Assembly (NCBI GenBank): GCA_903910445.1
Contig: CAIVZR010000034.1
Coordinates: 23,568 to 87,567, forward strand
Direction of reading: 5' to 3'
DNA: 64,000 bases
Source of the DNA: an uncultured Bacteroidota bacterium
GTDB lineage: Bacteria > Bacteroidota > Bacteroidia > UKL13-3
Shown here: one piece after another, positions 25,421-34,454 of the stretch
How the letters are laid out: each line of letters begins with the position of its first letter
How positions within the stretch are numbered: the first letter of the stretch is position 1
Notes under the pieces: generated by a model
Databases searched by the model: none
What the model saw: the letters and a program-made list of their open reading frames with translations, nothing else
What the model was told of the DNA's origin: nothing
Translations under genes and position numbers: made by a program

Positions 25421-26824
25421 TTATTTAAATGGTCCTAAAAACTTTGATTTTACTACTTGTATTTTTTCATCTCCACGGTAAACTCCGATTCTAATATTGG
25501 TGTTTCTCTTAGGAATCGAGCTCCTTGGAATTTTTACAAAGAAAGTTAATTCGTTCACAGTTTCCTTCTTTAATAATATTTTCCCATTTCCTACAACCGT
25601 TACTTCTCCAGGATAATCTTCAAGCCTTAATGTCAATGGGATTTCTTCCCTGGTTTTATTAATGATTTTTGCATCATAAATATTTCCGATGGTATCGGTT
25701 CCAATTTCCTGAAACAACTGACCTCTCGCCCTTGAAATATAGGTATCGACTGTCTTTCGAGTACCAATTAAAATACCCATAAATATCATGAGAATGAATA
25801 ATAGAATGGAATACGCTTTCATTCTGTTATTGAAATGAAATTTATTACCAGTAGTGATTTCATTTTCGGATGCAAAACGAATAAGACCTTTTTCCATGTT
25901 TAAGGTTTCCATCACATCGTTACACTCATCAATACAGGCAGCACATCCCACACATTCCATTTGCAATCCATTACGGATATCAATGCCGGTAGGGCATACA
26001 TGAACGCATTTCATGCAATTGATACAATCGCCTTCGGTACGAACTTCGTTTTTCTTATATTTACCTCTGGGTTCACCACGTTTGTAATCATAAGAAATTT
26101 GCATGGTATCCTTATCAAACATCACACCTTGTAATCGGCCGTATGGACAAATAGTAGTGCATACGAGTTCTCTTACAAAAGCATAAACGCTATAGAATAA
26201 AAGGGTAAATACAATCAAGCCAGTGAGCAATACAAGGTGCTCTGAGAGCGGCTCTTTTACAATCTTAATGACTTCATCTACCCCTAAAATATAAGAGAGG
26301 AAGGTATGGGCGATTAGAAAGGATAATATTAAAAATAATAGATGCTTTACAATGAGCTTAAATGTTCGCTCCGCAGTAAAACCTTTTTCTTCGAGCTTAC
26401 GTTGTTTGATAGGCGAACCTTCAACCAACCATTCAATGGGGCGGAAAACAAATTCCATGAATACCGTTTGCGGACAAACCCATCCACAGAATAACCGCCC
26501 AAAGACAACAGTAAATAGTACCACGAATACAATGAAGGTAATCATGGCAATAGCGAAGATGAAAAAATCCTGAGGCCAAAATATTTTGGTGAACAAAATG
26601 AATTTGCCCTCAGGAAGATTTATAAGCATGAATGGCATTCCGTTTACCTTAATAAACGGAATGATGAAAAATAAAGCGAGATAGGAATAGGCAATATATT
26701 TTCTATAATTATACCATTTCCCTGAGGGTTTAAAAGCGTAAACCCAGTTCCTCTTTCCTGTGTTTGTCACAGTGCTCACACGGTCTCTATACGACTGGGC
26801 TTGCAATAAATCCTCTTCTCTCAT
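25421..26824 (-). CDS. ccoG: Cytochrome oxidase accessory protein CcoG (FixG), membrane ferredoxin-type copper reductase
   Basis: The 467-residue protein has several membrane segments in the first 250 residues, including CGWVCPQTVFMEFVFRPIEWL. Two [4Fe-4S] motifs follow: CINCMKCVHVCPTGIDIRNG and CVGCAACIDECND. The C-terminal Ig-like domain is typical of FixG (IG_FixG_C). CcoG is proposed to reduce Cu(II) to Cu(I) for insertion into the cbb3 active site. It is four bases from ccoP, so tightly co-translated. Confidence 0.93.
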   Translation of the reverse strand: MREEDLLQAQSYRDRVSTVTNTGKRNWVYAFKPSGKWYNYRKYIAYSYLALFFIIPFIKVNGMPFMLINLPEGKFILFTKIFWPQDFFIFAIAMITFIVFVVLFTVVFGRLFCGWVCPQTVFMEFVFRPIEWLVEGSPIKQRKLEEKGFTAERTFKLIVKHLLFLILSFLIAHTFLSYILGVDEVIKIVKEPLSEHLVLLTGLIVFTLLFYSVYAFVRELVCTTICPYGRLQGVMFDKDTMQISYDYKRGEPRGKYKKNEVRTEGDCINCMKCVHVCPTGIDIRNGLQMECVGCAACIDECNDVMETLNMEKGLIRFASENEITTGNKFHFNNRMKAYSILLFILMIFMGILIGTRKTVDTYISRARGQLFQEIGTDTIGNIYDAKIINKTREEIPLTLRLEDYPGEVTVVGNGKILLKKETVNELTFFVKIPRSSIPKRNTNIRIGVYRGDEKIQVVKSKFLGPFK

Positions 26825-26828
26825 TACC

Positions 26829-27998
26829 TTATTTTTTTGTCTTAGTAGTATCAGTTACATTCGTATCGGTAGGGGCAATAGCTACTTCTTTATAGATATC
26901 TCCTTGCGGCTCTTTCGCATTTGGTGGGTTACTGCCATTGATCGATTTTACATAGCTAGCCAATTGGGCAATTTGTTTTGCCGAAAATTGGTCTTTCCAA
27001 GCAATCATCGCAGTTCCCGACCATCCATATTTAATCGATTTGAAGATGTCTTTTAAACTTCCACTATGAATCCAATATTCATCAGTAAGGTTTGGTCCAA
27101 CACCTCCTTTCATACTGCCTCCATTAGTGCCATGGCATGATGCACAAGTTCCTACGAAAATTTTCTTCCCAGCTTCGATATCAGCTCCTTCCAACATTAC
27201 CACACTGTTTTCGTCAAGACTACTGGTTTGTTTTGCAGCAAAGGCTGCTTTCTCTTCCGCAGCTTGAGTCATCTCTATAGCAAACTCTTCAGCTTGTAAA
27301 GGAGCCGATTTGCTTATATGATAACGGTACATATAAATGATACCAAAGATAATGGTGAATACAAACGCTGTAATAAACCAAGGTGGTGTAACATTGTTCA
27401 ATTCACGAATTCCATCATAGTGGTGACCCGTATCGATATCGCCTTCTTCTTCAATAGGTTTAAAGCTATTGATTTTATCCCAGAAACGACCTAACCATGA
27501 ACTAGTTTCTACTGGAGCTTGTCCAGGAACTTCTTCAGTAGCGGTAGCATGCTTAATTAATACCATGGTTAACCACGATAAAAATACAATAAGTAAGGCT
27601 TCGAAAACAATTACGCTGGTTAAAATCCAAGGCGACCATCCAAAGAAGGTGGTTGCCGCTGGAGCAGCAGCAGTAGTTGCATCAGTAGTTGCATCAGCAC
27701 CTTGTGCTTGTGCCGCACTCGCTAAGAAAAAGAAGAATACAAATCCAACAATCTTGGTTGTATTATTTCCGGTTTTCTTAGTAAACTCTTTCAATGAAAG
27801 CAAGAACGCATTACCAGTTATGAAAATTGGTAATAAAAGGAATACTGCTACAATCAGCAATACAACATTAATATCGATACCTCCGCTAGGAGCGGCAGCA
27901 GCAGCGACTTCTGTACTGGCTTGCTGGCCAAAGAAAAACAATGGAGCAGCAAGGGCTATACAACTTAAAGCAAATTTTTTGATGTTATTTTGTGTCAT
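26829..27998 (-). CDS. ccoP: cbb3 oxidase subunit III CcoP, single-heme form with extended N-terminus
   Basis: The 389-residue protein carries one c-type heme motif, C285-A-S-C-H289, in a C-terminal cytochrome c domain with the axial methionine probably in GTAMIAW. Classical CcoP has two heme motifs; only one is present here. The N-terminal 230 residues hold a signal-like segment, two more hydrophobic stretches (one ending in an internal AQAQ, a signal-peptidase-like site) and the anchor helix before PPWFITAFVF, which is the CcoP_N element. It passes electrons to the CcoN/CcoO core. It lies 12 bases after the small ccoQ-like gene. Confidence 0.9.
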   Translation of the reverse strand: MTQNNIKKFALSCIALAAPLFFFGQQASTEVAAAAAPSGGIDINVVLLIVAVFLLLPIFITGNAFLLSLKEFTKKTGNNTTKIVGFVFFFFLASAAQAQGADATTDATTAAAPAATTFFGWSPWILTSVIVFEALLIVFLSWLTMVLIKHATATEEVPGQAPVETSSWLGRFWDKINSFKPIEEEGDIDTGHHYDGIRELNNVTPPWFITAFVFTIIFGIIYMYRYHISKSAPLQAEEFAIEMTQAAEEKAAFAAKQTSSLDENSVVMLEGADIEAGKKIFVGTCASCHGTNGGSMKGGVGPNLTDEYWIHSGSLKDIFKSIKYGWSGTAMIAWKDQFSAKQIAQLASYVKSINGSNPPNAKEPQGDIYKEVAIAPTDTNVTDTTKTKK

Positions 27999-28010
27999 AT
28001 CATGTAAAGT

Positions 28011-28175
28011 TTATTTGTCATCTAATGGCAATTTTTCAATTCGTTCAATTTCTTTACCGTCAATACTGTACATCCAGTAAGTAACGATTACAAAGAATAC
28101 AACAAACATGAGAAGCGATATTATCGGGTAGATACTTACGCCTGTTATTTGTTCTAGATAAGTTGAGAATTTCAT
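28011..28175 (-). CDS. ccoQ: CcoQ-like small membrane subunit
   Basis: A 54-residue protein reads from the ATG at 28175 to a TAA at 28011, exactly between ccoNO and ccoP. It begins MKFSTYLEQITG, has a single membrane helix (PIISLLMFVVFFVIVTYW) and ends in a charged tail (KEIERIEKLPLDDK). This is the size, topology and position of CcoQ/FixQ, which stabilises cbb3 oxidase. The assignment rests mainly on position and topology, since CcoQ is poorly conserved. Confidence 0.75.
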   Translation of the reverse strand: MKFSTYLEQITGVSIYPIISLLMFVVFFVIVTYWMYSIDGKEIERIEKLPLDDK

Positions 28176-28184
28176 ATAGATGGA

Positions 28185-30317
28185 TTAATTTTTAGTGTTA
28201 AGTTTAATATCAGTACCCAAGCGTTTCAAGTATCCAATCAAAGCAATAATTTCCTTATCACTAGAGATGGTGATTGTTTTATCATTGGCTTGAATTTCCG
28301 CTAAAATTTTATTGGCTTGTGCATCTAAATCATCGTTAGCAATGGCTTCGTAATTTTCAGGATAGGGAACTCCCATATTACGCATCGCATGAATCTTCGA
28401 CATGGTACTTGCTTTATCAATAGTATTATCATACAACGATGGATATGGAGGCATAATTGAGCCATTGATCATCGCTCCAGGATTATACATATGATTGAAA
28501 TGCCATGTAGCACTTGGTTGATTCACACCTTCTCTTGCCAAATCTGGTCCTGTACGTTTACTACCCCATTGGAATGGATGGTCGTAAACAAATTCTCCTG
28601 CTTTTGAGTATTCGCCGAAACGGGTTACTTCATAGCGGAACGGACGAATCATTTGTGAGTGACAGTTATAACATCCTTCACGGATATAGATATCACGTCC
28701 TTGCAATTCAAGTGGTGTATATGGTTTTACTGAAGCGATGGTAGGAATATTTTCTTTTACCAAGAAGGTAGGAATCAATTCTACCAATCCACCAATTGCT
28801 ACTACTACCAAACTCAATACCAATAATAAAATTGGTTTTCTTTCAATAACGCTATGCCAGATTGAGTTGGCTGGTGCATGATATTCTCTTGCCAATGCTG
28901 GTGCTTCGGCTTCTTCATTTGCAACAAATGCTCCTGATTTTGCAGTTTTCACCAAATTGTAAATCATTAAAATAACTCCTGACAAATAAATCAAACCACC
29001 CAAACCACGCATGATATAAAATGGAATTACGGTTTGAACGATATCAATAAATTGATATTGTAATTGTCCTTCAGGAGTGAAGGCCTTCATCATGAAATAC
29101 GCACGGAATGAACTCCAATACATTGGAATAGCATACAATAAAATTCCTAAAGTGCCAATCCAGAAATGGGTTGAAGCCATCTTCTTAGAGAATAGGGTAG
29201 TATTAAATAATTTTGGTATCAACCAATACATCATACCAAAAGTTAAGAATCCATTCCATCCTAAAGCGCCAATATGCACGTGAGCTACAGTCCAGTCGCT
29301 ATAGTGAGAGATGGCATTTACATTTTTCAATGCCAGCATCGGTCCTTCGAAAGTACTCATACCATAACATGTTACCGCCACTACAAAGAATTTCAAAACA
29401 GGCTCTTCACGTACTTTATCCCATGCTCCGCGTAATGTGAACAATCCATTCAACATACCTCCCCAACTTGGTAAAATCAACATAATGGAGAATACAGTTC
29501 CTAATGATTGTGCCCAGTCAGGCAATGCAGTGTATAATAAATGGTGAGGTCCAGCCCAGATATATAAGAAGATTAAACTCCAAAAGTGAACAATACTCAA
29601 ACGGTAAGAATATACCGGACGATCGGCCGCTTTTGGCAAGAAGTAATACATAATTCCTAAATAAGGAGTGGTAAGGAAGAACGCTACCGCATTATGACCA
29701 TACCACCATTGTACCAAGGCATCTTGAACACCTGCGTACCATGAATAGCTTTTCATAAATGAAACAGGATATTCAATAGAGTTAACAATATGCAACATGG
29801 CAACAGTTACCCATGATGCAATAAAGAACCAGATAGCTACATATAAATGGCGCTCGCGACGGGTAAGAATGGTAGCGAACATATTGAAACCAAATACCAC
29901 CCAGATTAATGTAATCGCGATGTCAATTGGCCATTCTAATTCGGCATACTCTTTACCGGTTGTGAATCCAAGTAGTAAGGTCACCGCGGCACTTACAATG
30001 ATTAATTGCCATCCCCAAAAATGGATATTACCTAATGTTTTGCTCCACATTGGAGTTTTCAAAAGGCGTGGCAATGAATAGTAAACACCGGTGAAAATAC
30101 CGTTACCTACGAATGCGAAAATTACCGCATTGGTATGAACGGGGCGAAGACGACCAAATGCAAAATTTGGAAGGTATTCGCTGAAATTAAGAACTGGGAA
30201 TGCCAATTGGAAGGCGATTACTACGCCTAAGAGCATTCCTACCGTGCCCCAAAAAATACATGCAATCGCAAAGTTTTTTGGCAGCTTGTTGTCGTAGTGG
30301 AATTTTTCTAAACTCAT
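28185..30317 (-). CDS. ccoNO: Fused cbb3 oxidase subunits I and II (CcoN-CcoO)
   Basis: I use the ATG at 30317 (MSLEKFHYDNKLPKNF), which gives 710 residues and follows ccoS by seven bases. Residues 1 to about 480 are CcoN, a heme-copper oxidase core. Its heme and CuB ligands are visible: RPVHTNAVIF, WWYGHNAVAFF, GPHHLLYT and VAHVHIGALGW. After a linker, a membrane anchor (ILLLVLSLVVVAIGGLVEL) leads into CcoO with the mono-heme motif CYNCH and QMIRPFRYE. Fusion of the two subunits is known in Bacteroidota. The complex reduces oxygen with high affinity in the inner membrane. Confidence 0.95.
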   Translation of the reverse strand: MSLEKFHYDNKLPKNFAIACIFWGTVGMLLGVVIAFQLAFPVLNFSEYLPNFAFGRLRPVHTNAVIFAFVGNGIFTGVYYSLPRLLKTPMWSKTLGNIHFWGWQLIIVSAAVTLLLGFTTGKEYAELEWPIDIAITLIWVVFGFNMFATILTRRERHLYVAIWFFIASWVTVAMLHIVNSIEYPVSFMKSYSWYAGVQDALVQWWYGHNAVAFFLTTPYLGIMYYFLPKAADRPVYSYRLSIVHFWSLIFLYIWAGPHHLLYTALPDWAQSLGTVFSIMLILPSWGGMLNGLFTLRGAWDKVREEPVLKFFVVAVTCYGMSTFEGPMLALKNVNAISHYSDWTVAHVHIGALGWNGFLTFGMMYWLIPKLFNTTLFSKKMASTHFWIGTLGILLYAIPMYWSSFRAYFMMKAFTPEGQLQYQFIDIVQTVIPFYIMRGLGGLIYLSGVILMIYNLVKTAKSGAFVANEEAEAPALAREYHAPANSIWHSVIERKPILLLVLSLVVVAIGGLVELIPTFLVKENIPTIASVKPYTPLELQGRDIYIREGCYNCHSQMIRPFRYEVTRFGEYSKAGEFVYDHPFQWGSKRTGPDLAREGVNQPSATWHFNHMYNPGAMINGSIMPPYPSLYDNTIDKASTMSKIHAMRNMGVPYPENYEAIANDDLDAQANKILAEIQANDKTITISSDKEIIALIGYLKRLGTDIKLNTKN

Positions 30318-30324
30318 GTGATAA

Positions 30325-30480
30325 TTACTTATTGTTAATTTTATTGTTGTTGAAAAGGATTCTTTCTGCAGGACTTTTAACATCGTCGAACTGACCGTCT
30401 TTAACGCTCCAGAAAAAGGCAAGTAAGAAAGCTCCCGCAATACAGATACTTACCAGGATTAAAATAATGATTACACTCAT
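30325..30480 (-). CDS. ccoS: cbb3 oxidase maturation protein CcoS
   Basis: A 51-residue protein reads from the ATG at 30480 to a TAA at 30325. It begins MSVIIILILVSICIAG, a single membrane helix. It then has FFWSVKDGQFDDVKSPAERIL, the conserved CcoS/FixS tail (GQ-[FY]-DD...P..R-[IL]-L). CcoS is required to insert heme and copper into CcoN. It is placed between the copper ATPase gene and ccoNO, the usual FixS position. Confidence 0.93.
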   Translation of the reverse strand: MSVIIILILVSICIAGAFLLAFFWSVKDGQFDDVKSPAERILFNNNKINNK

Positions 30481-30550
30481 ACTTGAAATTTAATTAGATA
30501 CTTAAAGAACTTGATCATAATGGTGGGTTTAAGGTTGTTGATGAATAAAT

Positions 30551-32980
30551 TTATTGGGTTATATTTTCTTTTAAATGATATTTACGTGCGGCCAATTCGG
30601 TGAGCCCATACGTTAATGAAATAATAGTAATAGAGCTACTCGGCATCAGTATCGCAGCAATTACAGGCGACAATACACCTTGCACTGCGAAATACAATCC
30701 GATTACATTATAGATAGCCGATACGGTAAAACTGAATAGGATAATCTTACGACCTTCCTTCGCGAATTTTAAGAAGGTATCGAGCATCGTTAATCGAGAG
30801 GCATCGATAATACAATCGGATGATGGTGTGAAGTTATTGGTGGAATCGGCAACAGCTACCCCAATAGCACTCTGCTTCAAGGCACCTGCATCGTTCAATC
30901 CATCACCTACCATCATCACTTCCAACTCATTGTTCGATTGTAACTTCCTAATATAATTAAGTTTTTCTTGTGGGCTTTGATTGAACAATACTTCACTGTC
31001 CTTACCCAACAATTCTTCTATATTATTTAACTCGGTATCGTTATCTCCAGAGATTAATGATAAGGAGTATTTCTGTTTCAACGATTCAATTAATCGGGTC
31101 ACACCAAAGCGGTATTTGTTGTTGATGGTGAACTCTCCCTGCACTGCTCCATCGATGGCAAAAATTACTTTGCTGCCTTTGCGTTCTTTGAAATACTCAC
31201 CTCCAACAAATGCTGCTGAGCCTACCTTGATATGATGTTCATTAATCCATCCTTCAATGCCTTGTCCTTCGGTTTCTTTAAAATCGGTTACGGTGATTAA
31301 TTCGTTCAGATTCAAGAAATCGCTTACCAGTTTGCTTGCTGGATGCGACGAATGATGTGTAAGCGACGCAACCCATGTTTTAATTTCGGGTGTCAATACC
31401 TTTCCACTATATCGAACATTGCTTCCATCATTTTGTGTGAGGGTGCCCGTTTTATCAAGTACAATATGATTGATACGAGAGAGCTTTTCAATAATATCGG
31501 GTGAGCGCAAATAGAATTTATTCAATCCGAAAATTCGCAATAAATTTCCATTGGTATAATTTTGAGATAGAAGCAAAGCACAAGGGCAAGCAACAATAAG
31601 TACCGTGGTGATTGCGTTCCACATCAAACGAGTTTCTCCTTGCACATACCAAAACATGCCTGCTCCAAATCCTATGGCCAATACAGCATAGGTAAAATAT
31701 TTTCCTATGGTATCGTAATTGCTTTTACGTACTACTTCTTTTTTATTGAATATGGGGTTGTTCCAAAGGTTGGTTAAATAACTTTGTGATACTTCTTTCA
31801 CCACCACCAATTCAAGTAATCCATCCAGTTGCTTACCACCTGCATAAATCATCTCTCCAATCTGAATTTTCACTGGTAAGCTTTCACCACTTACAAAGCT
31901 ATAATCAATCTCTGCATTTCCTTTCGAAAGGATGGCGTCAACAGGGATAATTTCATTGGCGTGAATTTGAATCACGTCGTTAATCTTTACATTCGAAATC
32001 TCAGTTGGCTTAATCACCCCATCTTTCACCACATTGAGAGCAATAGGGAAGAACGATTTATAATCGCGATCGAAAGAGATGGTTTGATAAGTGCGCGATT
32101 GTAACCAGCGACCAACCAGCATGAAAAACACAATACCACTTAAACTATCCAGGTAACCATTGCCACTACCTGCGGTGATCTCATAAACACTTCTGGTGAA
32201 TGTGATAACTAATGCTAAGGCTACTGGCAAATCGATATTGAGGTATTTATTTTTTAATCCAGCCCATGCAGAAACAAAAAACTCTGATGCCGAATAAAAC
32301 AAAACCGGCAGAGAAAGCAAGATGCTTAATACCTTGAAGAACAGACTGATTTGCGATTCAATAGCGTAGGAGCTTGATAGATAATCGGCAAAGCTCATCA
32401 TCATGATATTGCCAAAGCAAAATCCTGCCAATCCAATTTTATACCAGCGGGTACGGTCGATACGATGTGCATGACCTGATGAAATTTCATTTAAGCTCAG
32501 ATGAGGCTCATATCCAATGCGAGTAAGTGTTTCAACAACGCCTCTGAGGGTGGTTTTTCCCTCATCGAAAACGATGAATACTTCCTTTTTAGGGAAATTA
32601 ACGGTTGCACTTGTCACGCCTTCATTCAATGTATGCAGATTCTCGAGCAGCCATAAGCAACTACTGCAGTGAATTTGAGGAAGGTATAATGTTATCTGTG
32701 TTTGTTTACCATTGGTAAACTGTATGAGTTTTTTACGGATATCAGGATTGTCAAGAAACTGGAATTTATCTTTTCTAATTTCTATTTTCTGAGCCAACCC
32801 GGGTCGGTCGTTCAAGTTATAATAAGTGCAAAGGTCGTTCTCATTGAGAATTTCGTAAACCGATTTACAACCATTGCAGCAAAAGTCTTTTTCCGCAAAA
32901 TTTACCCGACCATTGACGCATTCGTCGCCACAGTGGTAACATACGGTTTTGTTATCGAGGTTAATTTTTGTGGTACTCAT
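30551..32980 (-). CDS. ccoI: Copper-exporting P-type ATPase CcoI (FixI)
   Basis: The 809-residue protein starts with a cysteine-rich metal-binding region (C14, C17, C21, C34, C35, C38). An HMA-type domain follows, with HCSSC at residues 104-108. The ATPase core has VSGESLPV, the IVACPCALLLS ion-path motif, the phosphorylation site DKTGTLT and MVGDGLNDAGAL. This N-terminal arrangement is typical of the FixI/CcoI branch, which delivers copper across the membrane for cbb3 oxidase. It begins three bases after the uspA-like gene, tying regulation and stress genes to the operon. Confidence 0.93.
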   Translation of the reverse strand: MSTTKINLDNKTVCYHCGDECVNGRVNFAEKDFCCNGCKSVYEILNENDLCTYYNLNDRPGLAQKIEIRKDKFQFLDNPDIRKKLIQFTNGKQTQITLYLPQIHCSSCLWLLENLHTLNEGVTSATVNFPKKEVFIVFDEGKTTLRGVVETLTRIGYEPHLSLNEISSGHAHRIDRTRWYKIGLAGFCFGNIMMMSFADYLSSSYAIESQISLFFKVLSILLSLPVLFYSASEFFVSAWAGLKNKYLNIDLPVALALVITFTRSVYEITAGSGNGYLDSLSGIVFFMLVGRWLQSRTYQTISFDRDYKSFFPIALNVVKDGVIKPTEISNVKINDVIQIHANEIIPVDAILSKGNAEIDYSFVSGESLPVKIQIGEMIYAGGKQLDGLLELVVVKEVSQSYLTNLWNNPIFNKKEVVRKSNYDTIGKYFTYAVLAIGFGAGMFWYVQGETRLMWNAITTVLIVACPCALLLSQNYTNGNLLRIFGLNKFYLRSPDIIEKLSRINHIVLDKTGTLTQNDGSNVRYSGKVLTPEIKTWVASLTHHSSHPASKLVSDFLNLNELITVTDFKETEGQGIEGWINEHHIKVGSAAFVGGEYFKERKGSKVIFAIDGAVQGEFTINNKYRFGVTRLIESLKQKYSLSLISGDNDTELNNIEELLGKDSEVLFNQSPQEKLNYIRKLQSNNELEVMMVGDGLNDAGALKQSAIGVAVADSTNNFTPSSDCIIDASRLTMLDTFLKFAKEGRKIILFSFTVSAIYNVIGLYFAVQGVLSPVIAAILMPSSSITIISLTYGLTELAARKYHLKENITQ

Positions 32981-32983
32981 CGA

Positions 32984-33427
32984 TTAGTTTTTTTTAATAA
33001 TCATTACCGGACAAGTTGCTTCTCTTAATACAGATTCAGAAACACTACCCATTAACAATCTACCCAACCCTTTTCTTCCATGCGATCCAATAACCATCAA
33101 ATCATAAACTCCTGCGTGTTGCGCTTTTAATATCGCATCGGCAGGGTCATCATCCACTTCTACAGCGAATGTAATCTTTAATTCAGGATACTTTTTCCCC
33201 AAATCACTCACACGGGTAATTAAGGCGTCTTCGGCAACTTGAGTTACCACTTCCAAATCAACATTAGAATAGGTAAATCCACTTGGATCAACGATATATG
33301 GGAGTTGTATGACGTTTAATAAAACAATCTGCGTCTCAGAATCAGCAAGTCTCAGCGCATAATTCAAGGCTTCGTCAGCATATTCTGAGAAGTCGTACGG
33401 GCATAAAATTCTTTTAATCTGTATCAT
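32984..33427 (-). CDS. Universal stress protein (UspA family)
   Basis: At 147 residues it is a single Usp domain. N-terminal KRILCPYDFSEYADEALNYAL and the C-terminal nucleotide-binding block GSHGRKGLGRLLMGSVSESV (G-x2-G-x9-G-S) show an ATP-binding type Usp. It is three bases upstream of ccoI and 41 bases after the Rrf2 gene. UspA proteins often accompany low-oxygen respiratory genes; a role in the oxygen response is inference from context. Confidence 0.9.
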   Translation of the reverse strand: MIQIKRILCPYDFSEYADEALNYALRLADSETQIVLLNVIQLPYIVDPSGFTYSNVDLEVVTQVAEDALITRVSDLGKKYPELKITFAVEVDDDPADAILKAQHAGVYDLMVIGSHGRKGLGRLLMGSVSESVLREATCPVMIIKKN

Positions 33428-33468
33428 GATGATCTTGTTAGCGTGTTCTTGTTGTTTAGGTGGCTATC

Positions 33469-33903
33469 TTATTTGTTCTTTAAAAAGTATTTTCCTGAAT
33501 CGAGTTTCTCATTAAAATCGGCAATGGTATTGTTTTCAATCATTTTAATGAGGTTCTTTTTTATTTCCTTGTATTCAAAATGAACAGGGCAAGGGTTCTT
33601 CTCCGAACAGGCTTTTAAACCCAAGGCACAATCTGTATAAATCTTCTCTCCATCAATGGCTTTAACAATATCAGAAATAGAACTTTTCAGATCCTCCTTA
33701 TCCATGTAAAACCCACCGTGAGGACCCTTTACTGAATGAACCAACTTTCGTCGACTCAAATCCTGCATAATTTTAGCAATGAAATGCTCCGGGGAATCAA
33801 TTCCCTTGGCTATTTCCTTGACGCCCACTCGGGCCTCATCCTTTGATTTCTGTGCAACAAAAATCATGGCTTTGATTGCGTATTCACACGATTTTGAAAA
33901 CAT
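33469..33903 (-). CDS. Rrf2-family transcription factor with Fe-S cluster cysteines
   Basis: The 144-residue protein has an N-terminal winged helix (FSKSCEYAIKAMIFVAQ, SPEHFIAKIMQDLSRRKLV, GPHGGFYM). It has cysteines C92, C99 and C105 followed by H108, close to the ligand spacing of IscR (C92, C98, C104, H107). It probably binds an Fe-S cluster and senses oxygen, NO or cluster status. As the first gene of the cbb3 oxidase unit it is the likely regulator of that unit and of itself; the target set is inference. Confidence 0.9.
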   Translation of the reverse strand: MFSKSCEYAIKAMIFVAQKSKDEARVGVKEIAKGIDSPEHFIAKIMQDLSRRKLVHSVKGPHGGFYMDKEDLKSSISDIVKAIDGEKIYTDCALGLKACSEKNPCPVHFEYKEIKKNLIKMIENNTIADFNEKLDSGKYFLKNK

Positions 33904-34454
33904 ATGTAGTTAATTATGGAAGCAAAAATAATAGAATAATTGAAAATTAAAAGAGTTTATTATCTTTTATTATTTAGTGTGTATAATTATCTTCAAAATT
34001 CGATAAAAATGGGTTCAAAAAACACCCTTGAGGTTCTTTAATTACAGGGCTTTAGCTCAAATAACTGATCTTCGTCAGTTTTTGATTTTCTCGAAAAATT
34101 GTGACTAATATTTACGGTTAATATTGTCTTAATATGGGATTTCTTGAGTGCGTATTTCAATTCGATAATTCGACTCATTATTATCAGTTTAATCGGGAAA
34201 AGATAAACGAAAAATTGATTTTAGATCCTTCAATTGGAATTGTTTCAAAAGGTTCGTTTCTGTCAATTCGTGTTGAAAAGGGTTAGAATGTCATTCTCGA
34301 AATCCTTAATTTTTAAATGGATAAGCCATTATGTCCAATATTTAACTTTTCCACGATATTTGTGTATTTAAGTTAACCTAAAACTTAAACCATTATCATA
34401 CATTTGAAAACTTACGAAACACGAATTATCAAATAATCAATTAATCGTATAAAT
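33904..34454. other. Divergent intergenic region between the Rrf2/cbb3 unit and clpC
   Basis: There is no convincing gene in these 551 AT-rich bases. A minus-strand -7 box TATTTTTG (33930-33923) lies 20 bases before the Rrf2 start. A small inverted repeat AACTGA-n6-TCAGTT at 34063-34080 could be an operator; I cannot tie it to a known regulator. Upstream of clpC only a near-match GATATTTG at 34355-34362 is seen, which would give a leader of about 85 bases. No CIRCE or CtsR-type site was recognised. Confidence 0.5.
33923..33930 (-). promoter_or_regulatory. -7 box of the Rrf2-cbb3 unit (minus strand)
   Basis: Read on the minus strand it is TATTTTTG, a full TAnnTTTG match, with the predicted start about 14 bases before the ATG. 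No clear -33 TTTG is visible at the expected distance, as is common at regulated promoters. Confidence 0.4.

Noticed and set aside
27469..28080. 203-codon plus-strand frame opposite ccoP
   Set aside because: It is the antisense shadow of ccoP and ccoQ; its alanine- and lysine-rich sequence reflects the opposite strand and no promoter or family match supports it.
33904..34454. Hidden small gene or tRNA in the long spacer before clpC
   Set aside because: All six frames are broken by stops, and no tRNA arms or T-loop sequence were found by eye.
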